Positions 22,850 through 34,474 of a stretch of 64,000 nucleotides of DNA are shown one piece after another. Source of the DNA: Ectobius pallidus (taxonomy: Eukaryota > Arthropoda > Insecta > Blattodea > Ectobiidae); NCBI GenBank assembly GCA_964059195.1, contig CAXKWD010000007.1, forward strand, positions 24,439,023 through 24,503,022, read 5' to 3'. Position numbers and translations under genes: made by a program. Under the pieces are notes generated by a model. It searched no databases. It was given only the letters and a program-made list of their open reading frames with translations, and was not told the DNA's origin. Each line of letters opens with the position of its first letter. Position 1 is the stretch's first letter.

Positions 22850-23289
22850 TTTAGGACGTAGCCAAGGCTGGGGCTCTAGGGAGGGACCCCCGAAATAAAA
22901 AACAGTTGTAAAATTAAGCTTTCAATTAGGGATGATAATCGATAGTTAAAATATCGAGGTTAAAATCGGAGATAACCATCGATATGACGATAATATCGCC
23001 CTGAAAACATCGATGTATTTAGACAAAAAACATCGATGTTTATTTAAAAAAAGGCCATGGTATCAGAAAATTAGGCAACATTCATAAATAAACAGAAGTA
23101 TTTCCATGAAAACAATCAATGTAAAAAATCAATGTTTTGGGAAATTAAGCTCCTGTAAATAAAATTATATCGTAGAACCAAGGTAGCCTATTAATCTTCT
23201 TTTTGTTACAAAAACATCCATGTCGGGGAAACATCGATGTAGAATAAACATCAGTTGTTTTCCATCGATGTAAAAACATCGATTATCGT

Positions 23290-24260
23290 CATGAAAATAA
23301 ACTTTTTGGAATTTTCCTGTGGTTTACAGCCTAAAATATATAAGTATACCAAATTTCTAGTTTCTAGCTCATCTGGAAGTGGGCAAGCATTCATGTCAGT
23401 GAGCGAGCCCTTTTTTCGGGGGTTTTTAGGGCTAAAAATATAAAAACTACTTTTTGGAATTTTCCTGTGGTTTACAGCCTAAAAGTTATATGTATACCAA
23501 ATTTAAAGTTTCTAGCTGTAATGTCAGTGAGCGAGCACTTTTTCGGGGGTTATAGTGCTAAAAATGTAAAAAAATACTTTTTTGGAATTTTCCTATGGTT
23601 TACAGCCTAAAAGCTATATGTGTACCAAATTTAAAGTTTCTAGCTCATCTGGAAGTGGGCAAACAGTAATGTCAGTGAGCGAGCCCTTTTTCGGGGGTTA
23701 TAGGGCTAAACATTTTCAAAAATTACTTTTTTGGAATTTTCCTATGGTTTACAGCCTAAAAGCTACATGTGAACAAAATTTCAAGTTTCTAGCTCTTCTG
23801 GAAGTGGGCAAACAGTAATGTCAGTGAGCGAGCCCTTTTTCGGGAGTTTTTAGAGCTAAAAATAAAAAAAAACACTTTTTGGAATTTTCCTGTGGTTTAC
23901 AGCCTAATAGCTATATGTGTACCAAATTTCAAGTTTCTAGCTCATCTCGAAGTGAGCGAGCCCTTTTTCGGAGGTTTTTAGGGCTAAAAATTTAAAAAAA
24001 AAATACTTTTTGGAATTTTCCTGTGGTTTAGAGCCTAAAAGCTATATGTGTACCAAATTTCAAGTTTCTAGCTCATCTGGAAGTGGGCAAACGTTAATGT
24101 CAGTGAGTGAGCCCTTACTCGGGGGTTTTAGGGCTAAAAATTAAAAAAAAAACTTTTTGGAATTTTCCTGTGGTTTACAGCCTAAAAGCTATATGTGTAC
24201 CAAATTTTAAGTTTCTAGCTCATCTGGAAGTGGGCAAACATTAATGTCAGTGAGTCAGTC
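23290..24260 (+). repeat. Seven ~147-bp tandem repeats, left arm
   Basis: Units start around 23302, 23450, 23579, 23729, 23874, 24007 and 24155. Each carries 'ggaattttcctgtggttta', 'aagtttctagctcatctgg' and 'gtcagtgagcgagccc'. The array ends in a run of GTCA repeats before 'gccgtgtggctttatattat'. The right arm has the same number of units inverted. Non-coding. Confidence 0.9.
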
Positions 24261-24689
24261 AGTCAGCCGTGTGGCTTTATATTATAGGGATTTTATTATT
24301 AGTAGTAAAATTATCAATGTTATTTCGAATAATTTACTACAGTTATTGAATTCATATTTCATGCTATATACCCACATTCTAAGTTTAAATTATCCAGTAA
24401 AGGCAATATCGTATTTTGATAAATTTTAAGTGGTATGTAAAGCAAGAAATATATATGAGATCAGACAGCATGAATTCTATGCATGAACTCTTTACGCCCA
24501 TTAATAATTAAGAAAATAACTTTAAACAAAAAAATATTATTATTTTTATTTTTTGTTATTTTTTATTCTTATTTTTTGTTATTTTTATTTTTATTATTAT
24601 TATTATTATTTTTTGTTTTTTATTAATTTAATTTTTTATTATTTTTATTTTTTAATTATTTTTGTTTTTCAAATATTGGAAGTAACAGA

Positions 24690-24960
24690 TGTAACGGAAC
24701 GAGGCGAAAGTCACGGATAAAACTCTTGTAACAGAAATATTAGAATTAACTGTAACAGGTCAGAGTAACTGGAGCAGGTGGAAATAACAGTAACGGGTCC
24801 GAGTAACTGGAGCAGGCGAGAGTAACAGTAACAGGTCAGAGTAACTGGAGCAGGTGGAAATAACAGTAACGGGTCCGTGTAACTGGAGCAGGTGAAAATA
24901 ATGTAACGGGTGTAACTCTCGACACGTTACTTTGTTCCAGACCAGTTACATTCGCTCGAC
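24690..24960 (+). repeat. GTAAC minisatellite, left arm
   Basis: Repeats built on 'agtaactggagcaggtg' and 'aataacagtaacgggtcc'. GTAAC/GTTAC motifs also crowd both termini of the element. It has a counterpart in the right arm at 27270-27650, much diverged in unit structure. Confidence 0.8.
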
Positions 24961-25109
24961 ACCGACAAATTTCTCAACGCAACTAATAATAACAATAATA
25001 ATAAGTAAATAAATAAAATAAAAAACAAAACAAAAAATAAAAGTATTAAAAAAAAACTGAGAAAAAGGAGAGCTGCTGAGAAATTTGGAGAAACTATACA
25101 GAATTCTTA

Positions 25110-25655
25110 TACATTTATATATCTTTACACGCTAGCGGCCGTAATTTTGAAGATATTTGAACCAAATTTTATTATGTTATTTCTAGGCCCAATAGTTAAT
25201 GAGCAAAATTGGCCCAAGGGGGGGTCGTGGGAGGGTGTTGAAATTTTGAAAAAATTATATCTCGGTCCCTATGAAGTATAGAGAGAAACTTTGTTGGAAT
25301 AAATTAGAGTACTCCCTATGGAGTTCACAGTGACAGTAACGATTCGGGGGCTTTAGGGGTACGAGTAGGGGTGGGGGATGGAAATTCGAAATTTTTGAAA
25401 CCACGTCTTGTGGGGTATCGTTGAAAAGTTCTTGATGAGTACTTTACAAATCAATACCTAGTTTCTCGATAGCTCTCATATAAGGCGAGATTTGAATGTT
25501 TTAAAAAAGTGCTCTTTCCTCTTTTTTGCAGTTATTATTGCGGGTTTATCATGCCAAGGCTAAAGAAGAAGAGAACTGCGCAGTGACAATAAATTAAACC
25601 AAAAGCACTTCGAAATCTACCTCAGCCTGTAGGCCTGCCTAAAGGGATTTTATTT
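25110..25655 (+). repeat. Family R, copy 2 (left arm)
   Basis: Same strand as copy 1 at 7.9-8.9 kb, and the inverse of the copies at 26540-27090 and 30785-31445. It contains 'ctagcggccgtaattttgaa' and 'gagtactccctatggagttc'. Non-coding. Confidence 0.8.
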
Positions 25656-25751
25656 CACTTCACACAAATGCAATTAATAGGAAATGATCAATCTCCGCCA
25701 TTTCATGCAGATGTCTAAACTTAAATAGATGAATTTTCGCTTCTCATTGTA

Positions 25752-25990
25752 ATGATTGCTCGATGGCGTAGTGGGTAAGATGAAGGGCTAATATGCTAGC
25801 GGTCCCGTGTTCGGATCTCCTTGGGTCGAAAATTTAAAGGATAGGAATAGATAGGTAGGGTAAAGGAGAAAACGGATTGAATAGTAGGAAAGGGTAAAGA
25901 AGTGGTGAAAGGGGGGAGTCAGAATTTCCAATACAGCTAGTAGTTCCACCATTCACATCTAGATGTCTCGAGTGGGAAGAGCTAAAGGGA
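25752..25990 (+). mobile_element. SINE-like insertion with degenerate tRNA promoter
   Basis: 'tggcgtagtgggtaag' followed by 'cccgtgttcggatctcc' gives a box A/box B pair at tRNA-like spacing. The segment is absent at the matching place in the right arm, so it probably inserted after the palindrome formed. The ends are uncertain. Confidence 0.5.
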
Positions 25991-26264
25991 CGACCTGTTT
26001 TTCCCTCGTTTTTTAATAAAAAATCCCGGGGAGGACCCCCATTTTTTGGATTCCAAATAATAGCAAACTTTCGTCTGTGTCGGTCCCTCCTTTCAGTATG
26101 TTCTGGTTCCGCCTTTGGTTGAGACGAAAATAAGATATCCTAGGAGGAACTTTGGTAACCGTTACTTTTGATTTTTTGTAACAGGTCGTTACCGTTACAT
26201 ACATGTAACAGTTACAAAGTAACAGTTACAAAGTAACAGTTACAAGAAATATTCCCCATCTCTA

Positions 26265-26272
26265 CTTACAAT
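26265..26272. other. 8-bp spacer at the palindrome centre (shared target octamer)
   Basis: CTTACAAT lies between CCCCATCTCTA and TAGAGATGGGG. The right-hand element is followed by GTTACAAT (30314-30321, 7/8 match), and the displaced end at 21961 is followed by the reverse complement ATTGTAAG. hAT transposons duplicate 8 bp, so this is read as a target octamer. Confidence 0.75.
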
Positions 26273-26539
26273 TAGAGATGGGGAATATTTCTTGTAACTG
26301 TTACTTTGTAACTGTTACATGTATGTAACGGTAACGACCTGTTACAAAAAATCAAAAGTAACGGTTACCAAAGCTCCTCCTAGGATATCTAATTTTCGTC
26401 TCAACCAAAGGCGGAATCACAAAATACTGAAAGAAGGGGCCGACACAGACGAAAGTTTGCTGTTATTGGGGTGTATGGAATATCCCAAAAATGGGGGTCC
26501 GGGGTCCTCCCCCGGGATTTTTGTTTTAAAAAAGGGGGG

Positions 26540-27090
26540 AAACACGACAAACCCACAATAATAACTGCCAAAAAAAGGAAAGAGCACATTTTCAAACATT
26601 CAAATCTCGCTTTATATGAGCTATCGAGAAACTAGTTATTGATTTGCAGAGTACTCATCAAGAGCTTTTCAACGATACCCCATAAGACGTGGTTTCAAAA
26701 ATTTCGAATTTCCATCCCCCACCCCCACTCTTACCCCCAAAACCCCCGAATCGTTGGTGTCACTGTGAACTCCATAGGAAGTACTCTAATTTATTCAAAC
26801 AAAGTTTCTCTCTATACTTCATAGGGGCCGAGATATAAATATTTCAAAATTTCAACCCCCCTCCCCTTGGGCCAATTTTGCTCATTAACGAACTTGTCCG
26901 AACTATTGGGCCTAGAAATAACATAATAAAATTTGGTTCAAATATCTTCAAAATTACGACCGTTAGCATGTAAAGATATATATAAATATACAAAACAAAA
27001 AAATTAACGGGCGGTGGTTTCGTACTTAGGGAGGCATGAAACGCCAAGATATAAAATAATTTTTTCGAAAGTCATGACATGGTATCCATC
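26540..27090 (-). repeat. Family R, copy 3 (right arm)
   Basis: Inverse of 25110-25655 with the same landmarks ('gaactccatagg.agtactc', 'ggtttcgtacttaggga'). The outer piece ('atgccaaggctaaag') seen in copies 1, 2 and 4 is missing here after 'aacccacaataataactgcc'. Confidence 0.8.
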
Positions 27091-27269
27091 CCAGGAATTC
27101 TGTATGGTTTTTCCAAATTTCTCAGCAACTCTCCTTTTTCTCAGGATTTATTTAAATACATTTATTTTTGGTTTTGGTTTTTATTTTATTTATTTATTTA
27201 CTTATTTATTATTATTTTTTTTTATTTATTTTTTAGTTGTATTGATAAAATGTCAGTATTGAGCGAATG

Positions 27270-27650
27270 TAACTGGTCGTAACGTGACGAGAGTTACACC
27301 CGTTACCATTATTTTCACCCGTTACAGTAACTCTGACCCGTTACAATTACTCTCACCCGTTACAGCTACTTTGACAGTGACAGTTATTCTCGCCAGTTAC
27401 AGTGACAGCGGCAGTGACAGTGACAGCGGCAGTGACAGTGACAGCGGCTGTAACAGTGACAGCGGCAGTTACAGTGACAGGGGCAGTTACAGTGACAGCG
27501 GCAGTTACAGTGACAGGGGCAGTTACAGTGACAGCGGCAGTGACAGATACTCTCACCCGTTACAGTTACTCTGACCAGTTACAGTTACTTTGACCCGTTA
27601 CAGTTATTTCTAATATTTCTGTTACAAGTGTTTTATCCGTGACTTTGGCC
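27270..27650 (-). repeat. GTTAC/GTGACA minisatellite, right arm
   Basis: Starts and ends with 'acccgttacag.tactctga' units. The middle (27375-27545) has become a tight 12-bp array of 'cagtgacagcgg'. This gives open frames in both directions (TVTAAV- or SDSG-type peptides) that I regard as repeat artefacts. Confidence 0.85.
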
Positions 27651-27929
27651 TTGTTCTGTTGCATCTGTGAAAACAATATTTGAAAAAATAAAATAAAAAC
27701 ATAATAATAAAAAATAAAAAATAAAAAAAAATAATTAAAAAAAACATGTAATTATCGTAATTATAAGCTTTTCATGCCACTTAAAAACGTATTAAAATAC
27801 GATATTGCCTTTATTGGATAATTTAAACTTACAATATGGATATATATGGATTCGAAATAATAATATTGATAATTTTACTACGACTAATAAAATCCCTATA
27901 ATATAAAGCCACACGGCTGACTCACTCAC

Positions 27930-28935
27930 TCATTGACATTGATGTTTGCTCACTTCCAGATGAGCTAGAAACTTGAAATTTGGTACACATATAGCTTTTA
28001 GGCTGTAAACCACAGGAAAATTTTAAAAAAAAGTATTTTTTTTAATTTTAGCCCTATAACCCCCGAAAAGGGGCTCGCTCACTGACATTAATGTTTGCCC
28101 ACTTCCGGATGAGCTAGAAACTTTAAATTTGGCACACATATAGCTTTTAGGCTGTAAACCACAGGAGAGTTCCAAAAAGTATTTTTTAAATTTTTTAGCC
28201 CTAAAACCCCCCGAAAAAGAGCTCGCTCACTGACATTAATGTTTGCTCACTTCGAGATGAGCTAGAAACTTGAATTTTGGTACACATATATTTATTAGGC
28301 TATAAAACCACAGGAAAATTCCAAAATGTATTTTTTTTAAGTCTTTAGCTCTAAAAACTCCCGAAAAAGGGCTCGCTCACTGACATTAATGTTTGCCCAC
28401 TTCCGGATGAGCTAGAAACTTTAAATTTGGCACACATATAGCTTTTAGGCTGTAAACCACAGGAGAATTCCAGAAAGTTTTTTTTTTAATTTTTAGCCCT
28501 GAAACCCCCCGAAAAAGAGCTCGCTCACTGACATTAATATTTGCTCACTTCGAGATGAGCTAGAAACTTGAATTTTGGTACACATAAATCTATTAGGCTA
28601 TAAAACCACAGGAAAATTCCAAAATGTATTTTTTTTTAATTTTTAGCTCTAAAAACTCCCGAAAAAGAGCTCGCTCACTGACATTAATGTTTGCTTACTT
28701 CCAGAAGAGTTAGAAACTTGAAATTTGGTAGCCTTACACATATAGCTTTTAGGCTGTAAACCATAGAAAAATTAAAAAAAAAGTATTTTTTAAAGTTTTA
28801 GCCCTATAACCCCCGAAAAAGGGCACGTTCACTGACATTAATGTTTGCCCACTTCCAGATGAGCTAGAAACTTGAAATTTGGTACAATTATATCATTAGG
28901 CTGTAAACCACAGGAAAATTCCAAACAGTTTATTT
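27930..28935 (-). repeat. Seven ~147-bp tandem repeats, right arm
   Basis: The inverse of the left-arm array. 'ccacaggaaaatt' recurs near 28010, 28161, 28309, 28456, 28605, 28761 and 28910. The unit number equals that of the left arm. Non-coding. Confidence 0.9.
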
Positions 28936-28939
28936 TCAT

Positions 28940-29050
28940 GTCGATAATCGATGTTTTTTTTACATCCATGGAAAATAACCGATGTTTTTGCTACATCGAT
29001 GTTTGTCCCCGACATCGATGTTTTTGTAACAAAAAAAAATAATGGGCTAC
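28940..29050. repeat. ATCGATG-rich block, right arm
   Basis: Repeated 'acatcgatg', 'gataatcgatg' and 'aaccgatg' motifs, mirrored by 22935-23285 in the left arm. Further copies at 29950-30065 lie beyond an insertion. Confidence 0.7.
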
Positions 29051-29177
29051 CTGGGTTCTACGATATAATTTAAATTACAGGAGCTTAATTTCCCAAAAGA
29101 ATGATTTTTTACAACGATAGTTTTCATGGAAATATTTCTGTTGGTTTGTGAATTTTGCCTAATTTTCTGATACCATG

Positions 29178-29935
29178 GAATTTTTAAAGGGTATGGTCCA
29201 CGACTCTACTAGAATTCCACGCGCCGTGCTGCAATCGTTATGCGGGCCCTCGGTTGGGAACCAACACTCCCATTGGCCGGCGGCCATTTTTCCAATGGCT
29301 TCTCCAGTGCTACCAATAGTTCTATATTCTCATGCTTTCCATTTGAGTTATATGGTTAGGTTCCCCCGTTAGTTTATGATAAGTACCGCACTCCAAGCTC
29401 CCGGTGTGAAGGGGATCTGACGGAAGCTTGGAAGGGGGTCCAGGGGCGCAGCCCCTGGTGAGGCTTGGGGGAAAAACAAGAAAGGGATCCGGGGCTAATG
29501 CAAAATTACCGTCCTCGGTTGAAGGGGTCTGGTGGAAAGCAGGAAGGGGGTCCTGGGGCTTGGGGGCAAATCTGGGGTAGATATGAAGTAGGTACCTCGG
29601 TCTCGATACCGACTGAGCCATTGAGACCGGGTTTTTACCGTTAGGTTTCCAGTATCAGCACGTGACCGATTGCATGAAAACAGAACATCGGCCAGCGCAT
29701 GGAGATTCGTGTTTTGACAGCAGTTCCCAGCGCCATTTTAGGTTAATTTTGTCCCTACTTCTTCACGTTTTTACTTATATTTAGGACCTTTGAACAAATA
29801 TATGGTGCTTATAAATGGAATCTATAGGTTTTAAAGGATAATATAACATCAAATTTGGTCGTTTTCCGTGCTTTTAAAATAAAAATATCACTTAAAGTAG
29901 AGAGGTGGACTAAAATTACACATCATTTTTTTTTT
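29178..29935. mobile_element. ~750-bp insertion in the right arm
   Basis: The left arm passes directly from 'ccatgg' to the T-rich 'tttaaataaacatcgatg' block, while the right arm has ~750 extra bp between them. It is more GC-rich than its surroundings ('ggggcgcagcccctgg'). On the minus strand near 29605-29630 it has 'ggctcagtcggtatcgagac', which looks like a box A. It ends in a T-run (29928-29943). Possibly a SINE-type element, family unknown. Confidence 0.5.
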
Positions 29936-30321
29936 TTTTTTTTGTGTAAATACATCGATGATTTCAGGTCGATATTATCGTCATATCGATGTTTTCAGGT
30001 CGATATTATCATCATATCGATGGTTATCTCCGATTTTAACCTCGATATTTTGACTATCGATGCTCATCCCTAATTGAAAGCTTAATTTTACAACTGTTAT
30101 TTTATTTCCCTACCTAGAGCCCCAGCCTTGGCTACGGCCCCAACCGGGGGGGGGGAGATAAAAGGGCATTCCCCTACAAGTGGGAAGTATCTGGCGATTA
30201 ACTACGTAATATAAAAAAAAAGTAACAGGTAACGGTTATAAATAACAGTTACTTTCGTGTAACTGTAACAGTAACGTAACTGTTCCAAAAAAAGTAACAG
30301 GTTCCCATCTCTAGTTACAAT

Positions 30322-30784
30322 GGTAACTCCCGCTCTACGTAAACAATGTACTCAACTAGTAGTTGCTTTGTGTAAATTGTTTATTTAACAGAAAAATAAT
30401 TAAAACATCATATTTACCTAAATTGCAGAAATTCCATCATTTGATTCTTACATTATAATTTTTAACGTTAACAATATAAATAATTGAACAAACAAAACGA
30501 ATTTTATGCCGCCATATGGACATACAAATTCAAAATGAAACGAATAAAATGATTCATAGATTCATAAACCTTACCAAAAACATGCATAAAGAATTTAATT
30601 ATAACGATTAACAATTAAAAACTAAAAACCCGGTTCTGAGGTGCATTTCACGAACAAAGTGCTCCGCCCTAGGAAACAAACCTCAGATTCGATTTCCCTA
30701 GCCTCCCCCGCATAGTGTGTTTTGTCAAAATCATTATTGTTTTCCCATTAATGCGTGCATTCATTCTCCCCTTCTGTCCACCTA
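30322..30784. other. No gene seen
   Basis: AT-rich. A block at 30600-30700 ('ctcagattcgattt') resembles 44425-44520, so it is probably another dispersed repeat. Confidence 0.4.
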
Positions 30785-31445
30785 CTGTATGTTAAAAAAA
30801 ATCCCTTTAGGCAGCCTACAGGCTGAGGTATATTTCGAAGTGCTTTTTGTTTAATTTATTGTCGCTGCGCAGCACTCTTCTTCTTTAGCCTTGGCATGAC
30901 AAACCCGCAATAATAACTGCAAAAAAGAGGAAAGAGCACTTTTTCAAACATTCAAATCTCGCCTTATATGAGAGCTATCGATAAACTAGTTATTGATTTG
31001 TAGAATACTCATCAAGAGCTTTTCAGCGATGCCCCACAAGACGTGGTTTCAAAAATGTCTAATTTCCATCCCCCCACCACCAACCCACATTCGTACCCCC
31101 AAAACCCCCGAATCGTTGGTATCACTGTGAACTCCATAGGGAGTACTCTAATTTATTCAAATAAAGTTTCCCCTATACTTCATAGGGGCCGCGGTATAAA
31201 GTTTTCAAAATTTCAACCCCCTCCCGACCCCCCTTGGGCCAATTTTGCTCATTAACGAACTTGTCTGGACTATTGGGCCTAGAAACAACATAATAAAATT
31301 TGATTCAAATATCTTCAAAATTACGGCCGCTAGCGTGTAAAGATGTATATCACACAAAAATTGAACGGGCGGTGGTTTCGTACTTAGGGAAGCATGAAAC
31401 GTAAAGATATGAAAGACTTTTTCGAAAATCATGACATGGTATCGA
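30785..31445 (-). repeat. Family R, copy 4
   Basis: The most complete copy, in inverse orientation to copy 1: 'aggcagcctacaggctgagg', 'cttggcatgac', 'gagtactc' and 'cggccgctagcgtgtaaaga', then 'ggcggtggtttcgtacttag'. It lies outside the hAT-like element, so the family also exists independently of it. Confidence 0.8.
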
Positions 31446-32069
31446 TTGCAATAGGTAGATTTTTCTTCGAAATCTTACCTAAAATCAGATCTCTGCTTAT
31501 CCTAAACAAATGAATCAAGAAAGAAACCGAGCAAGGCCGTCTTGAATTTATTTCACAACTGAATACTTTCTTGCTAATAGGAACGTTGTCCCCAACAATC
31601 GAATGGCTCGTTTGTTTCTTATGGAAGGTATTTCGTCTGCTCGAAACCACTTGATTTCAGGCGTAAAAATCAAAATTTTCCAAAATCCTTTCTTAGTGTA
31701 CACTTAAATTTGAAACGAAGGTACTGTCAAAATTCTAAGTTTAGGCTCTACGTTAATTCTCGGTCAGTCAGTCTTTCGGTCAGGCAGGACAAAGCAGCTG
31801 ATATATATAGCTATATAATTATGTATGGAAGATTAAACAAATACACATCATATTGCATGTATAGTTCTCATGACAACAAAATACCGGTATTGTTGACAGT
31901 GTTCACAGGTAGCATCGGAAGTGCATGACACGGGATTTGCGCAAATTAGAGAAGCTTTCGATGTAATTCATTGGTGTATATTGTAAACAAATAATGAAAA
32001 ATGAAATCCACGAAAATATGCACATTGTGATACAGTCACATAACTTTCTCTACACTGGTCATAGAGAAT
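31446..32069. other. Non-coding; part matches 22590-22790
   Basis: 31660-31830 is a direct match to 22590-22790. Otherwise no feature is supported. Confidence 0.45.
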
Positions 32070-32560
32070 TCTATTTTCTCACTTCACATTTTGATGTAGA
32101 ATAAGAGGGGTCATATTGCAGGGGCAGCATTTTCAGTTGTCTCAGCCTGAGTGTGCCAACGAATATGTCATATCAGAAGTCTGTAAAAAATATTCTATCC
32201 TCTGATACTTTATTCATAGTTGTAGGCTTTGTATTTTTACTTGAGAGATATGGAAATTTATCATAGACCATTAGCATGTAAAAGGAGACAAAATAGGATG
32301 GAACATTTAGTCCAATGCGTCCCACGTTTTGGGGAAGGAAAGTATGAAGGTGATATAATTTTATGTTACCGGAAATTCCGTCTCTTATTTCAATCCCTAC
32401 CAGGCCTGGTGTGTAGAAGCAATCGGGTGCAAAATTCGACATCCTCTATGAGCCATAAGAAGCTATATTAAGCGTTTTCTGAAGGAATAGTTTCAGTGTG
32501 ATAAGTCGTTCTTCCTCATCTCAAATTCTAAATACCTGTATAAGGGCCTTACTTATTTAC
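32070..32560 (+). repeat. Dispersed repeat X, copy 2
   Basis: Same-strand counterpart of 21176-21770, about 100 bp shorter through internal deletions. See that entry. Confidence 0.7.
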
Positions 32561-32619
32561 TCAATGGCAATAGACAATTTCTAGGCAAGCTAAAGGAATA
32601 TTATCTACGAGTATTTTAT

Positions 32620-32945
32620 GGAAGCCGGAGGTGCATTGCCGCGCTTACTTAAGCAAGCCAATCAATCCTATTCTGTGCTAACTCCATCCAATCATCCCTC
32701 GCAAATCCTACTTCCTTAAATCCATCCTAATATTGTCCTCCCCCTACGTCTAGGTCTTGCAATTGGCTTTTTTCCTTCGAGTTTCCCAATCAGTATTTCT
32801 GATATATGCCTTTCCTCCCCATGTGTGCAACATGTCCAGCCCATTTCATCCTCCGTGATTTAATTACTCTTACTACATCCGGGGGGACGAGTACAGGAAA
32901 TGAAGCTCGTCATTATGCAATTTTATCTAGTTCCCATTTTCATCT
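32620..32945 (-). pseudogene. LINE ORF2 C-terminus fragment
   Basis: The minus strand, over three frames, reads a very common LINE tail: RRMKWAGHVAHMG, then ILIGKLEGKKPIARPRRRGR, then DWMELAQNRIDWLA. Frames are broken by stops and indels. These blocks follow the reverse transcriptase in many insect non-LTR elements. It is a different family from the LINE at 0.3-5.1 kb. No RT remains. Confidence 0.8.
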
Positions 32946-34474
32946 CTTTTAGGCTTAAATGGATATCTATCTTCAGATAACTCATGGTAAGTAAATACAC
33001 GTTAATGATAAATATTTTCAATATTTTGTTATTGATCCCTACGTTAGTAGTAAGTGTGATGATTATAGTTAGTGTAGGGTATTTATTTACATTACTGCTA
33101 ATAAATTTCTTAGTAAACGTATTATTAAAGTATTTAAATAGGGTCTACTCTATTAATAATAAACATTTCAATTTTAGATAGGTCTATATAACAATATATC
33201 AGAAGCATGTGAAGTATAGCCTATTAACTCCATCTGGCACTTTGTTATATTAGTTTACCTGATTTTATTATTGTTCAGAATGCGTTGCGATGGTAACGAT
33301 AATGGAACAGCTGGTGATTTAAGGGTATTCCTTCAGAGGGGAGCAGATGTAATTTCAGAAAATAACTTTGATAACCCTATTAGCTGGAGACACGGCTTCA
33401 ATTATAGGGATTAATTCACTAATTGAAAGGGCTGCGAGATGAGTCGCACCTATAATACAGCAGGAAATTGCAAGATATTTGAATTGCATCTCCAGCAAGG
33501 AGGTATTCTGTTTTCACACTTATAATTAGAAAGCATTTCACGAAAATATTGCGAAACGCACCGATTGAATAGAAAATTCACTTCTATAAGTTGTAGCCTA
33601 TTTCTCCATTTTAGGCCTATATTACGAGTATAATTGTTAATCCCTTCCTCATAATTATGTGATCATCTTCAAAAGTGTAGAATCTTTATTTTTTATCACG
33701 ATATCAGTATCACTGTTCTTTGATAAAACAACGATTCTTGACATTTATATACACTGTTCACTTTCCTAAATGTTGTCTTCTATCTAGGCTCCAAAATATT
33801 GTCTTCTATCTAGGCTCCTAAATGTTCAGTAGGCTATTATTAATATAAAAATCCAAAATACAACAAATCTACCTAAAAATCGAATATGTTCAAATGTAAC
33901 TTAAGCTACTGAAAATCGAACTGCAGAAGTAACTTATAGAAAAAGATAAAGAAATATTACACAGAGCAACAGCCATTTTGGTGCCTTAGAATTTATACCT
34001 ATTCTTGGGTATATTTAGATCGCTGATGTCAAATGTGCCATTAGTTTTCCCTATCAGCTTTAGTTTTGTGAGATATGGTATTACCGTTATACATATTATC
34101 CAATTTTACGTTTGTTATAAATAAAAAACAGTGCCTATTTTTAGCTTCTAAATCACGTAAAGAAAAAAAGCAACACACTAACATTACAATAACAATATAA
34201 CATGGATCTTTCAAAAAACTGTTATCACATATTGTACGGTCATTTATGACTTATGAGCTGTCAATTTGAGGGCCAAAAAATAATCCAGCTTTTAGTTTTT
34301 TGTACTTCGTACAGTTTTCGTCCTACGGGTCCAAAGTATGGTCAAGAACCTTCACTAGCTACATTATTAAACAAGATTTGTTTCGCGAAAGAGATTATAA
34401 GTTAATGGCACTCTATATAAAAGTAGAGCTGGTTGAGAAAAACTGCTAACATATTTGTAATAAGCACACTAAGT
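32946..34474. other. Gene-free AT-rich stretch
   Basis: No credible gene. A short direct duplication 'ttgtcttctatctaggctcc' occurs twice at about 33773-33816. Otherwise nothing is supported. Confidence 0.45.

Larger units (their letters stand above)
22850..26264 (-). mobile_element. Left arm of the giant palindrome (hAT-like element, inverted copy)
   Basis: About 3.4 kb that is the inverted counterpart of 26273-30130. Component order from outside to centre: 'agccaaggctgggg', a GATAATCGATG-rich block, seven ~147-bp tandem repeats, 'ccgtgtggctttatattata', AT-rich runs, a GTAAC minisatellite, family R, and GTTAC-rich subterminal sequence ending CCCCATCTCTA at 26264. The terminal motif plus the 8-bp spacer support a hAT assignment. 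No transposase is visible. Confidence 0.75.
26273..30313 (+). mobile_element. hAT-like non-autonomous element, right arm of the giant palindrome
   Basis: A 4,041-bp element starting TAGAGATGGGG and ending CCCATCTCTA, flanked by CTTACAAT and GTTACAAT. Subterminal regions are dense in GTTAC/GTAAC. It contains, in order, family R inverted, AT-rich DNA, a GTAAC minisatellite, seven ~147-bp repeats, an ATCGATG-rich block and a ~750-bp insertion. No transposase gene is recognisable. Long internal tandem repeats within inverted arms also recall Foldback-type elements. Confidence 0.75.

Noticed and set aside
27284..27574. Ser/Asp (SDSG) repeat protein
   Set aside because: It comes from the GTGACAG minisatellite of the hAT-like arm, and the opposite strand is open as well (TVTAAV), as expected for a simple array.
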